Source: FCB group bacterium
Lineage (GTDB): Bacteria > Fidelibacterota > Marinisomatia > Marinisomatales > J089
Assembly: GCA_013152835.1 (NCBI GenBank)
Contig: JAADFQ010000074.1
Coordinates: 1 to 34,763 of the forward strand
Length of the DNA: 34,763 bases
Direction of reading: 5' to 3'
Numbering within the stretch: the first letter of the stretch is position 1; the number at the start of each line of letters is the position of its first letter. A program made the position numbers and the translations under genes. This document shows, piece after piece, positions 7,161-13,988 of the stretch. The notes below the pieces were generated by a model. That model worked only from the letters and a program-made list of their open reading frames with translations, was not told the DNA's origin and did no database searches.

Positions 7161-7676
7161 ATGAAAAGAGCAAAAATGAATACTTTTAATGGAATTATTC
7201 TGCTATTCTCATTAACAATAATCTCAAGTTGTACTGATCAAAAAGATGATTCATTTACTATTGTATACTCAGGCGGGGGCTTTACTGGCGGAATCAATCC
7301 CACCTTTACCGAAACTATTATTAGTAATAGTGGTAAGGTGGTAATAAATACTACATCTTTATATACCGATGATGTAACACAGGTTAGATACACAAATGAA
7401 AGGGAGGTTAATAACCTGTACCAATATATAATGGATAATGGATTTATGGATCTAAATGATGTATATGACTGTGCTGACAATGATTCAATATGTGTGGATT
7501 TGAAAATTGATTATCCTCCGGCCAATCCATTAACAATCACACTAGATGAAAATGATATTACACATTCAGTAACAGTATCTGTTTATAACTGTACTGAATC
7601 GCCCATCATCGATTATCCGGCAATATTAGATTCAATAGTAAATAAAATAAGTGAGACTATTGCCAGTAGTGAGTGA
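7161..7676 (+). CDS. Hypothetical lipoprotein
   Basis: The product is 171 aa (or 166 from ATG 7176). The lipobox ISSC lies near residue 24, so it is likely a lipoprotein. The mature part opens with 'FTIVYSGGGFTGG' and continues as an alternating-strand domain with 'DLNDVYDCADNDSICVDLKIDY' (two close cysteines) and a final helix. The layout vaguely recalls small YSxGG-type lipoprotein domains common in Bacteroidota-related genomes, but I cannot name the family. It is AT-rich like the other cassettes, with attC-like sites on both sides. Confidence 0.7.
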   Translation: MKRAKMNTFNGIILLFSLTIISSCTDQKDDSFTIVYSGGGFTGGINPTFTETIISNSGKVVINTTSLYTDDVTQVRYTNEREVNNLYQYIMDNGFMDLNDVYDCADNDSICVDLKIDYPPANPLTITLDENDITHSVTVSVYNCTESPIIDYPAILDSIVNKISETIASSE

Positions 7677-7695
7677 ATTATCAAAGAGGTGACCC

Positions 7696-7855
7696 TCCTT
7701 ACATGCGCTGTACCGGACCCCGTAAATGCGGGGGACTGTCCGGCGCTATGAAGCGTTAATCTACGCCTGACAAGTGGTTTTGAAGTTTGGAACGGAAAAT
7801 TCAATGAAAACGGTAAGTCACACACGCCGGCTGGCACCCAAAGAAAACGTATAAC
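7696..7855 (+). other. attC-like site 7 (degenerate, abuts site 8)
   Basis: A degenerate TCCTTAC is followed by GCGCTGTACCGGAC on the left and CACACGCCGGCTGG...CGTATAAC on the right. The final TATAAC appears shared with the next site, so two attC-like elements stand head to tail without a gene between them. Confidence 0.5.
7804..7854 (+). CDS. Putative 16-aa micro-ORF in attC-like site 7
   Basis: ATG 7804 opens 16 codons ending at TAA 7852-7854 in the attC 3' end. No cassette gene follows at close range, because another attC-like site starts here. It is listed because its position matches the other micro-ORFs. On its own it is not convincing. Confidence 0.2.
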   Translation: MKTVSHTRRLAPKENV

Positions 7856-8137
7856 AATGCACCGGACCCCGGGTAAATTGGGGACGGTTGTGATGGACTG
7901 GTAACGTGAATTTAACGTTTTGGAGATGGAGCCCTACAGGAAAATTCCGCGATACCTGACAAAGTACGCCCATAAAGACGACATCCCCCCGATTAATCAG
8001 GGGGATGATCGAAAAGGATTCATTCACAACAATAACTATCGGGGTGGTTTTCTCCACATCGGGATAAATTGAGTGTAATTTTTCTAACAGAAGTTTTGAA
8101 GGTAAAATGCATCACGCCGGTAAGTTCTGTAGGTGTG
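7849..8137 (+). other. attC-like site 8, interrupted by repeat copy 2
   Basis: The left boxes are CGTATAAC and TGCACCGGAC. The right boxes are CACGCCGGTAAGTTCT followed by GTAGGT, one base short of GTTAGGT. The middle (about 7936-8073) is a complete copy of the structured repeat found at position 1. The about 290 bp length is explained if that repeat inserted into an ordinary attC. Confidence 0.55.
7936..8073 (+). repeat. Dispersed structured repeat, copy 2
   Basis: It aligns with copy 1 over its full length (CAGGAAAATTCC, TACGCCCATAAAG, ATCCCCCC...GGGGGATGAT, GAAAAGGATTCA, CTATCGGGGTGGTTTTCTCC, ATCGGGATAAA). The middle stem is changed on both arms compared with copy 1 and still pairs. The left arm of the third stem is lost. 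It keeps a 20-codon open frame (ATG 7994-ish to TAA) of the same length as copy 1. Confidence 0.75.
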
Positions 8138-8160
8138 TAAAAATGCGACCAAAATATTGA
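8107..8160 (+). CDS. Putative 17-aa micro-ORF at end of attC-like site 8
   Basis: AAGGTAAA precedes ATG 8107. The peptide MHHAGKFCRCVKMRPKY stops at TGA 8158-8160, 21 nt before the TTG start of the ATP-grasp gene. Its first codons correspond to the C-terminal part of the attC micro-ORF peptide (HTGELSC, RAGKLCR), so it is a shortened relative. Confidence 0.35.
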   Translation: MHHAGKFCRCVKMRPKY

Positions 8161-8181
8161 ATATCACCAAGGATACACGTA

Positions 8182-9183
8182 TTGAAAATCGAAATAGTAA
8201 CGACACAAAATGAGGACATGAAGGAAACCGGATTTGGAACTCTCAAGGCTTGCAATAGTGTATTTGATTCTATCGAAAGGATAGGGTATGATGTTAAATT
8301 AAACATATGCAAGTCTAAACGAGACCTGGAGGGTATTGTCAAGAGAAATCCGGATTTGGTTGTTTTAGCTGTAAAATATATTCCACTTCAAAATAGAAAT
8401 AGTATTTGGCTGAGTGAATATTTTTCCAAGCATGGAATTAATTTCACCGGCTCATCAAGAGATGTGTTGAGGTTTGATTCCAATAAAACTAGTGCGAAAT
8501 TATATTTAGCAAATAAAGGTATTAAAACTGCCAGATATTTTACGGCAATTCCCGATCAGTACCGATATGCAAGTGAACTTCCGATTAAATTCCCGTTATT
8601 TTTAAAACCGACAGATGCGGCAAACGGAAATGGAATTGATGATTTCTCTTTCGTGACAAATTTTTCGGGGTTTGAAAGTAAAGTATTGTCGTTATATAGC
8701 ACATTTAGTGCTCCTGCTTTGGTCGAAGAATATTTGGATGGGCGTGAGTTTACCGTCTCGGTAATAAATACACCAAACAACGAACTAATAATATCGCCTA
8801 TCGAAATTCTCCCGCCAGAATCAAAATATGGACTTAGAATTCTAGGGAAAAAGGTAAAAAATGATGATTCGGAAGAGCTGAAATTAGTTGAAGATGGTGG
8901 AATGAAACACGAAGTGATAAAACTTGCTATAAATTCGTTCCTGACTTTAGGTGTGAGGGACTTTGGTAGAATAGATATTAAGGCTAATAAAGCAGGCGAT
9001 TGTTTTTTTATTGAAGCCAATTTGGTTCCAGGTATGACATATGGCTCTAGCTATTTTCCTAAATCCTGTGAAATTGAGAATGCACTAACTTATGACGAAG
9101 TCATCCAGCTGATGTTGGAAAATGGGCTTTGTAGAGCTAAACCAAAAGCACCGCCTGACAATTGCATAAACGCAGATTGTTGA
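8182..9183 (+). CDS. D-alanine-D-alanine ligase-like ATP-grasp protein
   Basis: The product is 333 aa, close to the usual Ddl length. The ATP-grasp signatures are visible: 'PLFLKPTDAANGNG' (ATP-binding Lys and flexible loop), 'ALVEEYLDGREFTVSV', and near the C-terminus 'FGRIDIKAN' with 'FFIEANLVPGMTYGSSYFPKS', matching the Mg-binding E-x-N and LPGMT-type motif of D-Ala ligases. It should join two amino-acid-like substrates using ATP; the exact dipeptide is unknown. The start is TTG, chosen because AAGGA lies 9 nt upstream. As a cassette gene it may be an accessory ligase (peptidoglycan modification or dipeptide synthesis) rather than the housekeeping Ddl. Its last codons (GCCTGACAATTGC) may already belong to a degenerate attC. 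Confidence 0.8.
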   Translation: MKIEIVTTQNEDMKETGFGTLKACNSVFDSIERIGYDVKLNICKSKRDLEGIVKRNPDLVVLAVKYIPLQNRNSIWLSEYFSKHGINFTGSSRDVLRFDSNKTSAKLYLANKGIKTARYFTAIPDQYRYASELPIKFPLFLKPTDAANGNGIDDFSFVTNFSGFESKVLSLYSTFSAPALVEEYLDGREFTVSVINTPNNELIISPIEILPPESKYGLRILGKKVKNDDSEELKLVEDGGMKHEVIKLAINSFLTLGVRDFGRIDIKANKAGDCFFIEANLVPGMTYGSSYFPKSCEIENALTYDEVIQLMLENGLCRAKPKAPPDNCINADC

Positions 9184-9412
9184 AAAGTTGTGCCGTAAAA
9201 CCAAGTAATAAGGTTCGGAGTAAAAAACTCTTTTAAAGGTGTTGCATGGACTGTGCATCCTAATAATCCGAGCGGTGTTAAATCGAGCCCCACGCGTGCG
9301 TACCAAAACACACTTCGTCGTGCAGACCCGCCGGCTCCCCTGCCGGCCACTCACGGAGTGAGGCTGGCTGGCGAAGAATGAAGGTGTGTCCACCGAAGCT
9401 TTAGCGCAGGAT
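9184..9412 (+). other. Intergenic region without recognisable gene
   Basis: Only short frames are seen. The region is locally GC-rich around 9290-9370 (CCGGCTCCCCTGCCGG can fold). It ends in GAAGCTTTAGCG just before repeat copy 3, recalling the CGCTGAAGCTTCGTAGG hairpin of the attC interiors. I see nothing more that can be supported. It may be cassette debris. Confidence 0.4.
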
Positions 9413-9497
9413 AGCGACATCCCGATCCCAGGATGATTGAAAAGGATTCATCCACCCTCGATATTCATCGGGGTGGTTTTCTCCATATCGGGATAAA
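9413..9497 (+). repeat. Dispersed structured repeat, copy 3 (decayed)
   Basis: It matches copy 1 from GCGACATCCCGATCCC to ATCGGGATAAA. The third stem is kept with a one-base insertion (CCACCCTCGATATTCATCGGGGTGG), which shifts the 20-codon frame that is open in copies 1 and 2. It is not followed by a gene start but by a transposase remnant, consistent with loss of constraint on the frame. Confidence 0.7.
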
Positions 9498-9532
9498 CAT
9501 TCTGATCCGCTCAACGGAGGGCCGGTATTGAT

Positions 9533-9731
9533 TCAGTTGATACCATAATGATGTGTAAAAACCGTCGTAATTGTTCCGGAATGAAAACACTTTCCGGTCG
9601 GAATGCCATCGGCATTCATGATACACACTAGATGTTTATCCTTGGCCGGATCAATTCCGATGACTATTTTTCCACGAATAAATTCACGCTTATCCGCGCT
9701 TATCCGCTAATGACCGTAAACCTATCTTCAT
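9533..9731 (-). pseudogene. IS110-family transposase remnant (N-terminal fragment)
   Basis: On the minus strand, ATG at 9731 reads MKIGLRSLADK. Then a direct 10-base duplication (GCGGATAAGC twice) breaks the frame. After it the sequence continues REFIRGKIVIGIDPAKDKHLV, then CIMNADGIPTGKCF, to a TGA at 9535-9533. 'VIGIDPAKDKH' is the N-terminal DEDD-type signature of IS110/IS116/IS902 transposases. About 60 of the usual 320-400 residues remain and no inverted ends are seen, as expected for this family. This is a dead fragment next to repeat copy 3. Confidence 0.75.
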
Positions 9732-9884
9732 GTTTGTCCCGCTTGGCTGGTTCAGGATTTTTTACTACAAAACATTACCATTGTTTTGCCTGCCCGCCAA
9801 AGTCCGGACCTAGGCCGGTCTCTCGGCAACGAGGAACATAGATATCGTTAGATTTTAATAAAAAACCAAAGACAAGGAAATATC
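9732..9884 (+). other. Leader of the Kelch gene with a lone attC-type core
   Basis: No gene is seen. GTTAGAT at 9847-9853 fits the GTTRRRY core of an attC 3' end and stands about 30 nt before the next ATG, the position it has in other cassettes. The matching 5' half is not recognisable, perhaps destroyed by the IS110 event. AAGGAA 6 nt before ATG 9885 is the ribosome-binding site. Confidence 0.35.
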
Positions 9885-11156
9885 ATGAATAAAAAGAATG
9901 TCGTTGCCTTAGTATTAACTGTATTCTTTTTTGGTTTTATCAAAGGTCAATCCGTAGATACATTAGATTTGAATTGGGAGCCGTCTGTTCATTTTGGGAC
10001 ATATGGTCAACGAACGGTAGTGGTCAATGATACGTTATGGCATTTTGGTGGGCTTTTACGGTATGGAATACCGTTTGGGTATGACTATGAAGATTACTCA
10101 TTTATGGAATATAAGGCCCCTGATAACGGTTATTGGAGAGTTGATACTACAAAAATCATCTTTAGAAGATATTTTAATGCGGAAAGCTACAATGGGAAAA
10201 TTTATATTTTCGGTGGTATTGGCTCTGAACAATACACACAATATTTAGTCGAAGATGTTGAGATTTTTGATCCGTCTACCGGTACGATTACTTACGGCAC
10301 ACCGCTTCCATATCCAAGACGAGCGGGAGGATCTGCAGTGTATAATGGAAAAATATATCTGGTAGGAGGAGAATCAAGTACCGGGTATTCAGATCGATTA
10401 GATATTTATGACATAAATACCAACACCTGGACATCCGGTGCATCCTTGCCGATAGCTACTGAGACTGAAGCCGTTTATTATGATGGGAAAATTTATGTAA
10501 TAGGTGGATATGATGGTGGTGTTCATGATGAGGTATTTGAGTATGATATCAATGCGGATACATGGACTCAAATCGGTGTAGCTCCAAGTTCAGTAAGTGC
10601 TCATAAAATGGCTGCGTATAATGGTCTCATTTTTGTTATTGGTGATTACGGTGTACTTGACAGGCTTTGGGTTTATAATATTGCTGATGGTAGTTGGACC
10701 GAATATTCATCAAATATCATCGGGCGAAGACACACATCATTGGCCATATCCGGCGATAAGCTATACATTATTGCCGGTAACTCCAAACTCGATGGCGTTT
10801 ACCAATACTATCGGGTAGTCCAAAGTATTGATTTATCACCTTTTCTTAGCGTGTCCGGACAATCTGATTTTCTACCAAAAGCATTTGAGTTGGATCAAAA
10901 TTATCCCAATCCATTTAACCCTGTGACCAACATAGATTTTACTTTACATCAAGATGGGGATGTAAAATTAAAAGTATACGATCTCCTTGGGAAACAAGTT
11001 CAAGAATTATATAATGGATTTAAAAAATCCGGTTCACATACAATCCAATGGAATGGCAAAACTCAAAATGGAGAATTTGCGTCAAGTGGAGAGTATATTG
11101 TTGTTATTGAAATGAATGGCAATATTTTAACAAAGAAAATGATTCTCATTAAGTAG
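9885..11156 (+). CDS. T9SS-exported Kelch-repeat protein
   Basis: The product is 423 aa, with a signal peptide ending near IKGQ (residue 22). Five to six Kelch repeats follow between about residues 45 and 310, recognisable by 'GKIYIFGGIG', 'GKIYLVGGESS', 'YDINTNTWTSGASLP', 'GKIYVIGGYDGG' and 'YDINADTWTQIG'. They should form a single beta-propeller. The C-terminus (from about 335) is a Por/T9SS sorting domain with 'LDQNYPNPFNPVTNIDF' ending KKMILIK. It is an extracellular protein, probably a binding or adhesion module; no catalytic residues can be named. Its base composition matches the AT-rich cassettes, and the left half of an attC follows its stop. Confidence 0.85.
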   Translation: MNKKNVVALVLTVFFFGFIKGQSVDTLDLNWEPSVHFGTYGQRTVVVNDTLWHFGGLLRYGIPFGYDYEDYSFMEYKAPDNGYWRVDTTKIIFRRYFNAESYNGKIYIFGGIGSEQYTQYLVEDVEIFDPSTGTITYGTPLPYPRRAGGSAVYNGKIYLVGGESSTGYSDRLDIYDINTNTWTSGASLPIATETEAVYYDGKIYVIGGYDGGVHDEVFEYDINADTWTQIGVAPSSVSAHKMAAYNGLIFVIGDYGVLDRLWVYNIADGSWTEYSSNIIGRRHTSLAISGDKLYIIAGNSKLDGVYQYYRVVQSIDLSPFLSVSGQSDFLPKAFELDQNYPNPFNPVTNIDFTLHQDGDVKLKVYDLLGKQVQELYNGFKKSGSHTIQWNGKTQNGEFASSGEYIVVIEMNGNILTKKMILIK

Positions 11157-11172
11157 GCAAATAATTCAATAA

Positions 11173-11194
11173 AACCAACATTGCGCTACACCGG
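11173..11194 (+). other. Truncated attC-like site (5' half only)
   Basis: AACCAAC followed by GCGCTACACCGG reproduces the 5' boxes of the local attC family. The 3' boxes are missing: the ATG of the next gene follows at 11204, and CCGGAGG from the attC serves as its ribosome-binding site. It marks a deletion or illegitimate junction between an AT-rich cassette and a GC-richer gene. Confidence 0.5.
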
Positions 11195-11203
11195 AGGTTT
11201 GCA

Positions 11204-11923
11204 ATGACTTCAGATATAAGGAACTCAGGACTTATTGGAGGCTCGCCGCTCGTTCATGCGCGGGTCGCCGGGCTCGTCGGCGTGGTCATGCTCGCGAGCG
11301 GATCATTTGCGAACGTCGTTGCATCGCGTCTTGTTGTGCGCGGCGATATTATCACGACGTCGAACAACATCGCGGCATCTGAATTTCTGTATCGCCTCGA
11401 AATCGTCAGTGGTCTGGTCATGATGGTCGTCTGGTTATATTATGCGATGCTACTTTACCGGCTCCTGGGACCTGTCGACAGGAATCGTGCGAAAATCATG
11501 CTCGGGCTCGTCATGGCATCGGTCCCCATCTACATGCTCAATCAAGTCAATCAGTTTGCCGTCTTGCTGTCGGCATCGGACCAGCTGCACGAACAGGTCG
11601 GGTTGTTTCTAAACCTGAGTCGATTCGGAAGCCTCATCGCCGGAATATTTTTCGGTCTGTGGTTATTTCCTCTGGGGTTCCTGGTCTTCAAGTCCGGCTT
11701 CCTCCCCCGGTTTCTAGGCGCCTTGCTGATGTTCGGAGGTCTTGGATATCTGGTGCTCTTCGTACAGGCGTTTCTGTTTGCGCAGTCAGGGCAGACGCTA
11801 TGGAATAACCCCTTCCTCGTGGTTACCCATATATCGGAATTGGCGCTGCTGCTCTGGCTTCTAATTAAGGGCGTGAATGTCGATGAATGGAAAAAGCGAA
11901 CTCATGAGCTCACGACGCCGTGA
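11204..11923 (+). CDS. DUF4386-like integral membrane protein
   Basis: The product is 239 aa with about six hydrophobic segments and almost no soluble part. It matches the layout of the DUF4386 family: an opening helix 'ARVAGLVGVVMLASGSFANVV', a central pair around 'EIVSGLVMMVVWLYYAMLLYRLL', then 'GIFFGLWLFPLGFLVFKSGFLPRFLGALLMFGG'. Function is unknown for the family. It is markedly GC-richer than the Kelch gene upstream, so it came from a different source. GGAGG 7 nt upstream sets the start. A GTCCAAC/GCGCCACACC attC-like 5' half lies downstream at 12002. Confidence 0.75.
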   Translation: MTSDIRNSGLIGGSPLVHARVAGLVGVVMLASGSFANVVASRLVVRGDIITTSNNIAASEFLYRLEIVSGLVMMVVWLYYAMLLYRLLGPVDRNRAKIMLGLVMASVPIYMLNQVNQFAVLLSASDQLHEQVGLFLNLSRFGSLIAGIFFGLWLFPLGFLVFKSGFLPRFLGALLMFGGLGYLVLFVQAFLFAQSGQTLWNNPFLVVTHISELALLLWLLIKGVNVDEWKKRTHELTTP

Positions 11924-12001
11924 ATTCCGGATGGAAAACGAAGTCTTCAGGATTTATTGCAAAAGAGACTATTACACAAATAATGTTTTCCCATAAATGT
12001 C

Positions 12002-12060
12002 GTCCAACCATGCGCCACACCAACCGACTACGGCAAGGCTTCGTCGATCGGGAAGTTTCG
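12002..12060 (+). other. attC-like remnant after the DUF4386 gene
   Basis: GTCCAAC fits RYYYAAC and is followed by GCGCCACACC and ACTACGGCAAGGCTTCGTCG, similar to the attC interior CTACGCCAGGGCTTCG. No convincing 3' core follows before repeat copy 4. It is probably the eroded right border of the cassette array. The remaining bases between 11924 and 12150 hold no gene. Confidence 0.4.
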
Positions 12061-12149
12061 GGAGCAGACGGCACGAACATGAATTTGGAGCGAAAATTTA
12101 TTACCATCTGGATAGAATGGTAGTAAGCAAACCGTTCCGCTTCTTTTTC

Positions 12150-12224
12150 AGGGGGATTCCCGTGGTGCCACACTCATGAGGGCAGCACACCGATCCCGGT
12201 ATGATTCCTTATCAGGATAATATG
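12150..12224 (+). repeat. Dispersed structured repeat, copy 4 (internally deleted)
   Basis: GGGGATTCCCGTGGTGCC, CATGAGGGCAGCA, CCGATCCCGGTATGATT and TATCAGGATAATATG match the start, middle and tail of copy 1, with the third hairpin deleted. As in copy 1 the tail delivers AGGATAAT and then the start codon of the next gene, so the element again acts as leader of a coding sequence. Confidence 0.6.
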
Positions 12225-13154
12225 ACTCTACGAAAATCATTTCTATCGGAGAGAATCTGGCCGGTTGTACGGGTCCTGATTCTACAACTTGTTTTACTGG
12301 CAGGTATTCTGGGAAACATCGTCGGTTGGCTTGCGCTTGTATTCCTGGTCGATGTTCTGCACTGGCTGGACATCGATTTTCACGGAAAAACGCTAAGCAC
12401 AATCAGCCCGGAAGGGAAAATCGTCGGTATCATTATTTTGTTAAGCGTCAATCTCGTCCTCATTCTGTCGGCATGGCGCTGGCTGGAGCGAAAACGACTG
12501 CCGGATATGTGGTTAGTGTTTTCCCGAAAGCAAGGGAAATACCTGGCCGGCGGACTGGCGGTGGGTTTGGGTGAAATGCTGGTGGTGTTTGGCAGTATGG
12601 TTGCCGTCGGCGTGATCCAGCCGTCGTGGGGACTGGCGCGGGTGCCTGCCGGTACGGTTCTGATGGCCCTGGGATGGTTGTTCGCCTCCTCTGTTCTGGG
12701 ACCGATTGTGGAAGAAGTTTTGAATCGTGGCTATTGGTTTCAGAATATCAAACAGGGCTGGGGTGTCGCTCCGGCAATCATTGTCACCGCATTGCTGTTC
12801 GGCGGAATGCATCTGTTCAATCCGAATGCCGAATTATTGGGGGCGATTAACATTATGCTCTCGGCTGTTACCTATGCATTGAGCCTGGTATGGTTACGCT
12901 CGCTCTGGTTTCCCATCGGCTGGCACGCCGGTTGGAACTTCGCCCAGTTCTTTATCGCCGGTCTGCCGAACTCCGGTATTTCAGTCACCGGTATGGGCTT
13001 GGAAGGCACGACCCTGTTGGTGTCGAAATCGTCCGGCTCCCACTGGATAAGCGGCGGTGAATTCGGTATGGAGGCAAGCCTGGTCAGAACGGGTGTGCTG
13101 ATTGTGGCCATCATTGTATTGCTATGGTTGAAGAAAAACCGGCCCGTTCAATAA
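12222..13154 (+). CDS. CPBP-family intramembrane metalloprotease
   Basis: The product is 310 aa from ATG 12222. The track start 12201 lies inside the repeat and would add a short polar extension. There are about eight membrane segments. The CPBP (CAAX protease and bacteriocin-processing) motifs are in order: 'GPIVEEVLNRGYWF' (EExxxR), 'LLFGGMHLFNP' (metal-binding His) and 'PIGWHAGWNFAQF' (HxxxN-like). The family cleaves peptide bonds within or near the membrane; bacterial members process peptides or act in immunity to bacteriocins. The substrate is unknown. It stands alone before the SDR gene, 41 bases away, and shows the medium GC of the chromosomal genes that follow. Confidence 0.85.
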   Translation: MTLRKSFLSERIWPVVRVLILQLVLLAGILGNIVGWLALVFLVDVLHWLDIDFHGKTLSTISPEGKIVGIIILLSVNLVLILSAWRWLERKRLPDMWLVFSRKQGKYLAGGLAVGLGEMLVVFGSMVAVGVIQPSWGLARVPAGTVLMALGWLFASSVLGPIVEEVLNRGYWFQNIKQGWGVAPAIIVTALLFGGMHLFNPNAELLGAINIMLSAVTYALSLVWLRSLWFPIGWHAGWNFAQFFIAGLPNSGISVTGMGLEGTTLLVSKSSGSHWISGGEFGMEASLVRTGVLIVAIIVLLWLKKNRPVQ

Positions 13155-13195
13155 TATGAGAATGGCAGATCAGGGCACGATAACCCCGGTGTTTT

Positions 13196-13897
13196 ATGCA
13201 AAACATTGAAAATACGTTATCCGGATTTACTTTTGTTGTCACCGGCGCGAATCGCGGCATCGGTTTTGAATTGGTTCGCCAGCTTCAGAAACATCACGCA
13301 AATACTATTGCCACCGCCCGGAGTCCGCAAGAGGCCGTTGAACTACGGAAGCTCAAAGTTCGTCTTGAAGCGCTGGATATTACTAATCCGGCCAGTATTG
13401 ACCGGTTTACCGGTCGATTGAACAAAACTCCTGTCGATGTTCTGATTAACAATGCGGGAATCGGTATTGTCGATGACAAATTCGATTCCCTGAAAATGGG
13501 GGATATAAACCGGCATTTTCAGGTCAATTGTATCGGCACCCTTCAGGTCGTTCAAGCGTTGTTACCCTTCCTGCGGCGGGGGAAACGAAAGCTGGTGATT
13601 AATCTCAGCAGCAAATCAGGAAGTATATCTCAAAACGTGCAGGGCACTTGTTACGGTTACCGGGCCAGTAAAGCGGCGTTAAATATGCTCACAAAAAATT
13701 TATCGATTGAATTTGCTTCTCAGGGTTTCACCTTTATTCTGATGCATCCCGGTTCGGTCCGGACTGATATGACCGGACATCAGGCGCCGCTGAGTCCGCA
13801 GGAAAGCGTCCAGGGAATGTTACAGGTCATTCAGGGATTAGGACCGGAAGACAACGGTTCGTTTATCGATTATAAAGGTGAAATAGTTCCCTGGTAG
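13196..13897 (+). CDS. Short-chain dehydrogenase/reductase (SDR)
   Basis: The product is 233 aa, the classical SDR length. The cofactor motif is 'VVTGANRGIG' (residues about 14-23), the structural motif 'LINNAGIG' about residues 83-90, and the active site is Ser in 'INLSSKSGS' with YRASK (Tyr-x-x-x-Lys). It catalyses NAD(P)-dependent oxidation or reduction of a small carbonyl or alcohol; the substrate cannot be read from sequence. The C-terminus 'MHPGSVRTDMTG' is usual for the family. It lies on the same strand as, and close to, the CPBP and NmrA-like genes, but nothing shows a joint pathway. Confidence 0.9.
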   Translation: MQNIENTLSGFTFVVTGANRGIGFELVRQLQKHHANTIATARSPQEAVELRKLKVRLEALDITNPASIDRFTGRLNKTPVDVLINNAGIGIVDDKFDSLKMGDINRHFQVNCIGTLQVVQALLPFLRRGKRKLVINLSSKSGSISQNVQGTCYGYRASKAALNMLTKNLSIEFASQGFTFILMHPGSVRTDMTGHQAPLSPQESVQGMLQVIQGLGPEDNGSFIDYKGEIVPW

Positions 13898-13988
13898 GCA
13901 CGGAGGATATTCCGGTCTAGGATATTGATAATGTACACACTCCCGATCCGGAGCCTGGATTTACTCCAAATCAGAATGAGCGGAATAA

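Noticed and set aside
1025-8137. CRISPR array
   Set aside because: Repeat units are 130-290 bp, separated by full genes, and imperfect. No short regular repeats with unique spacers and no cas genes are seen.
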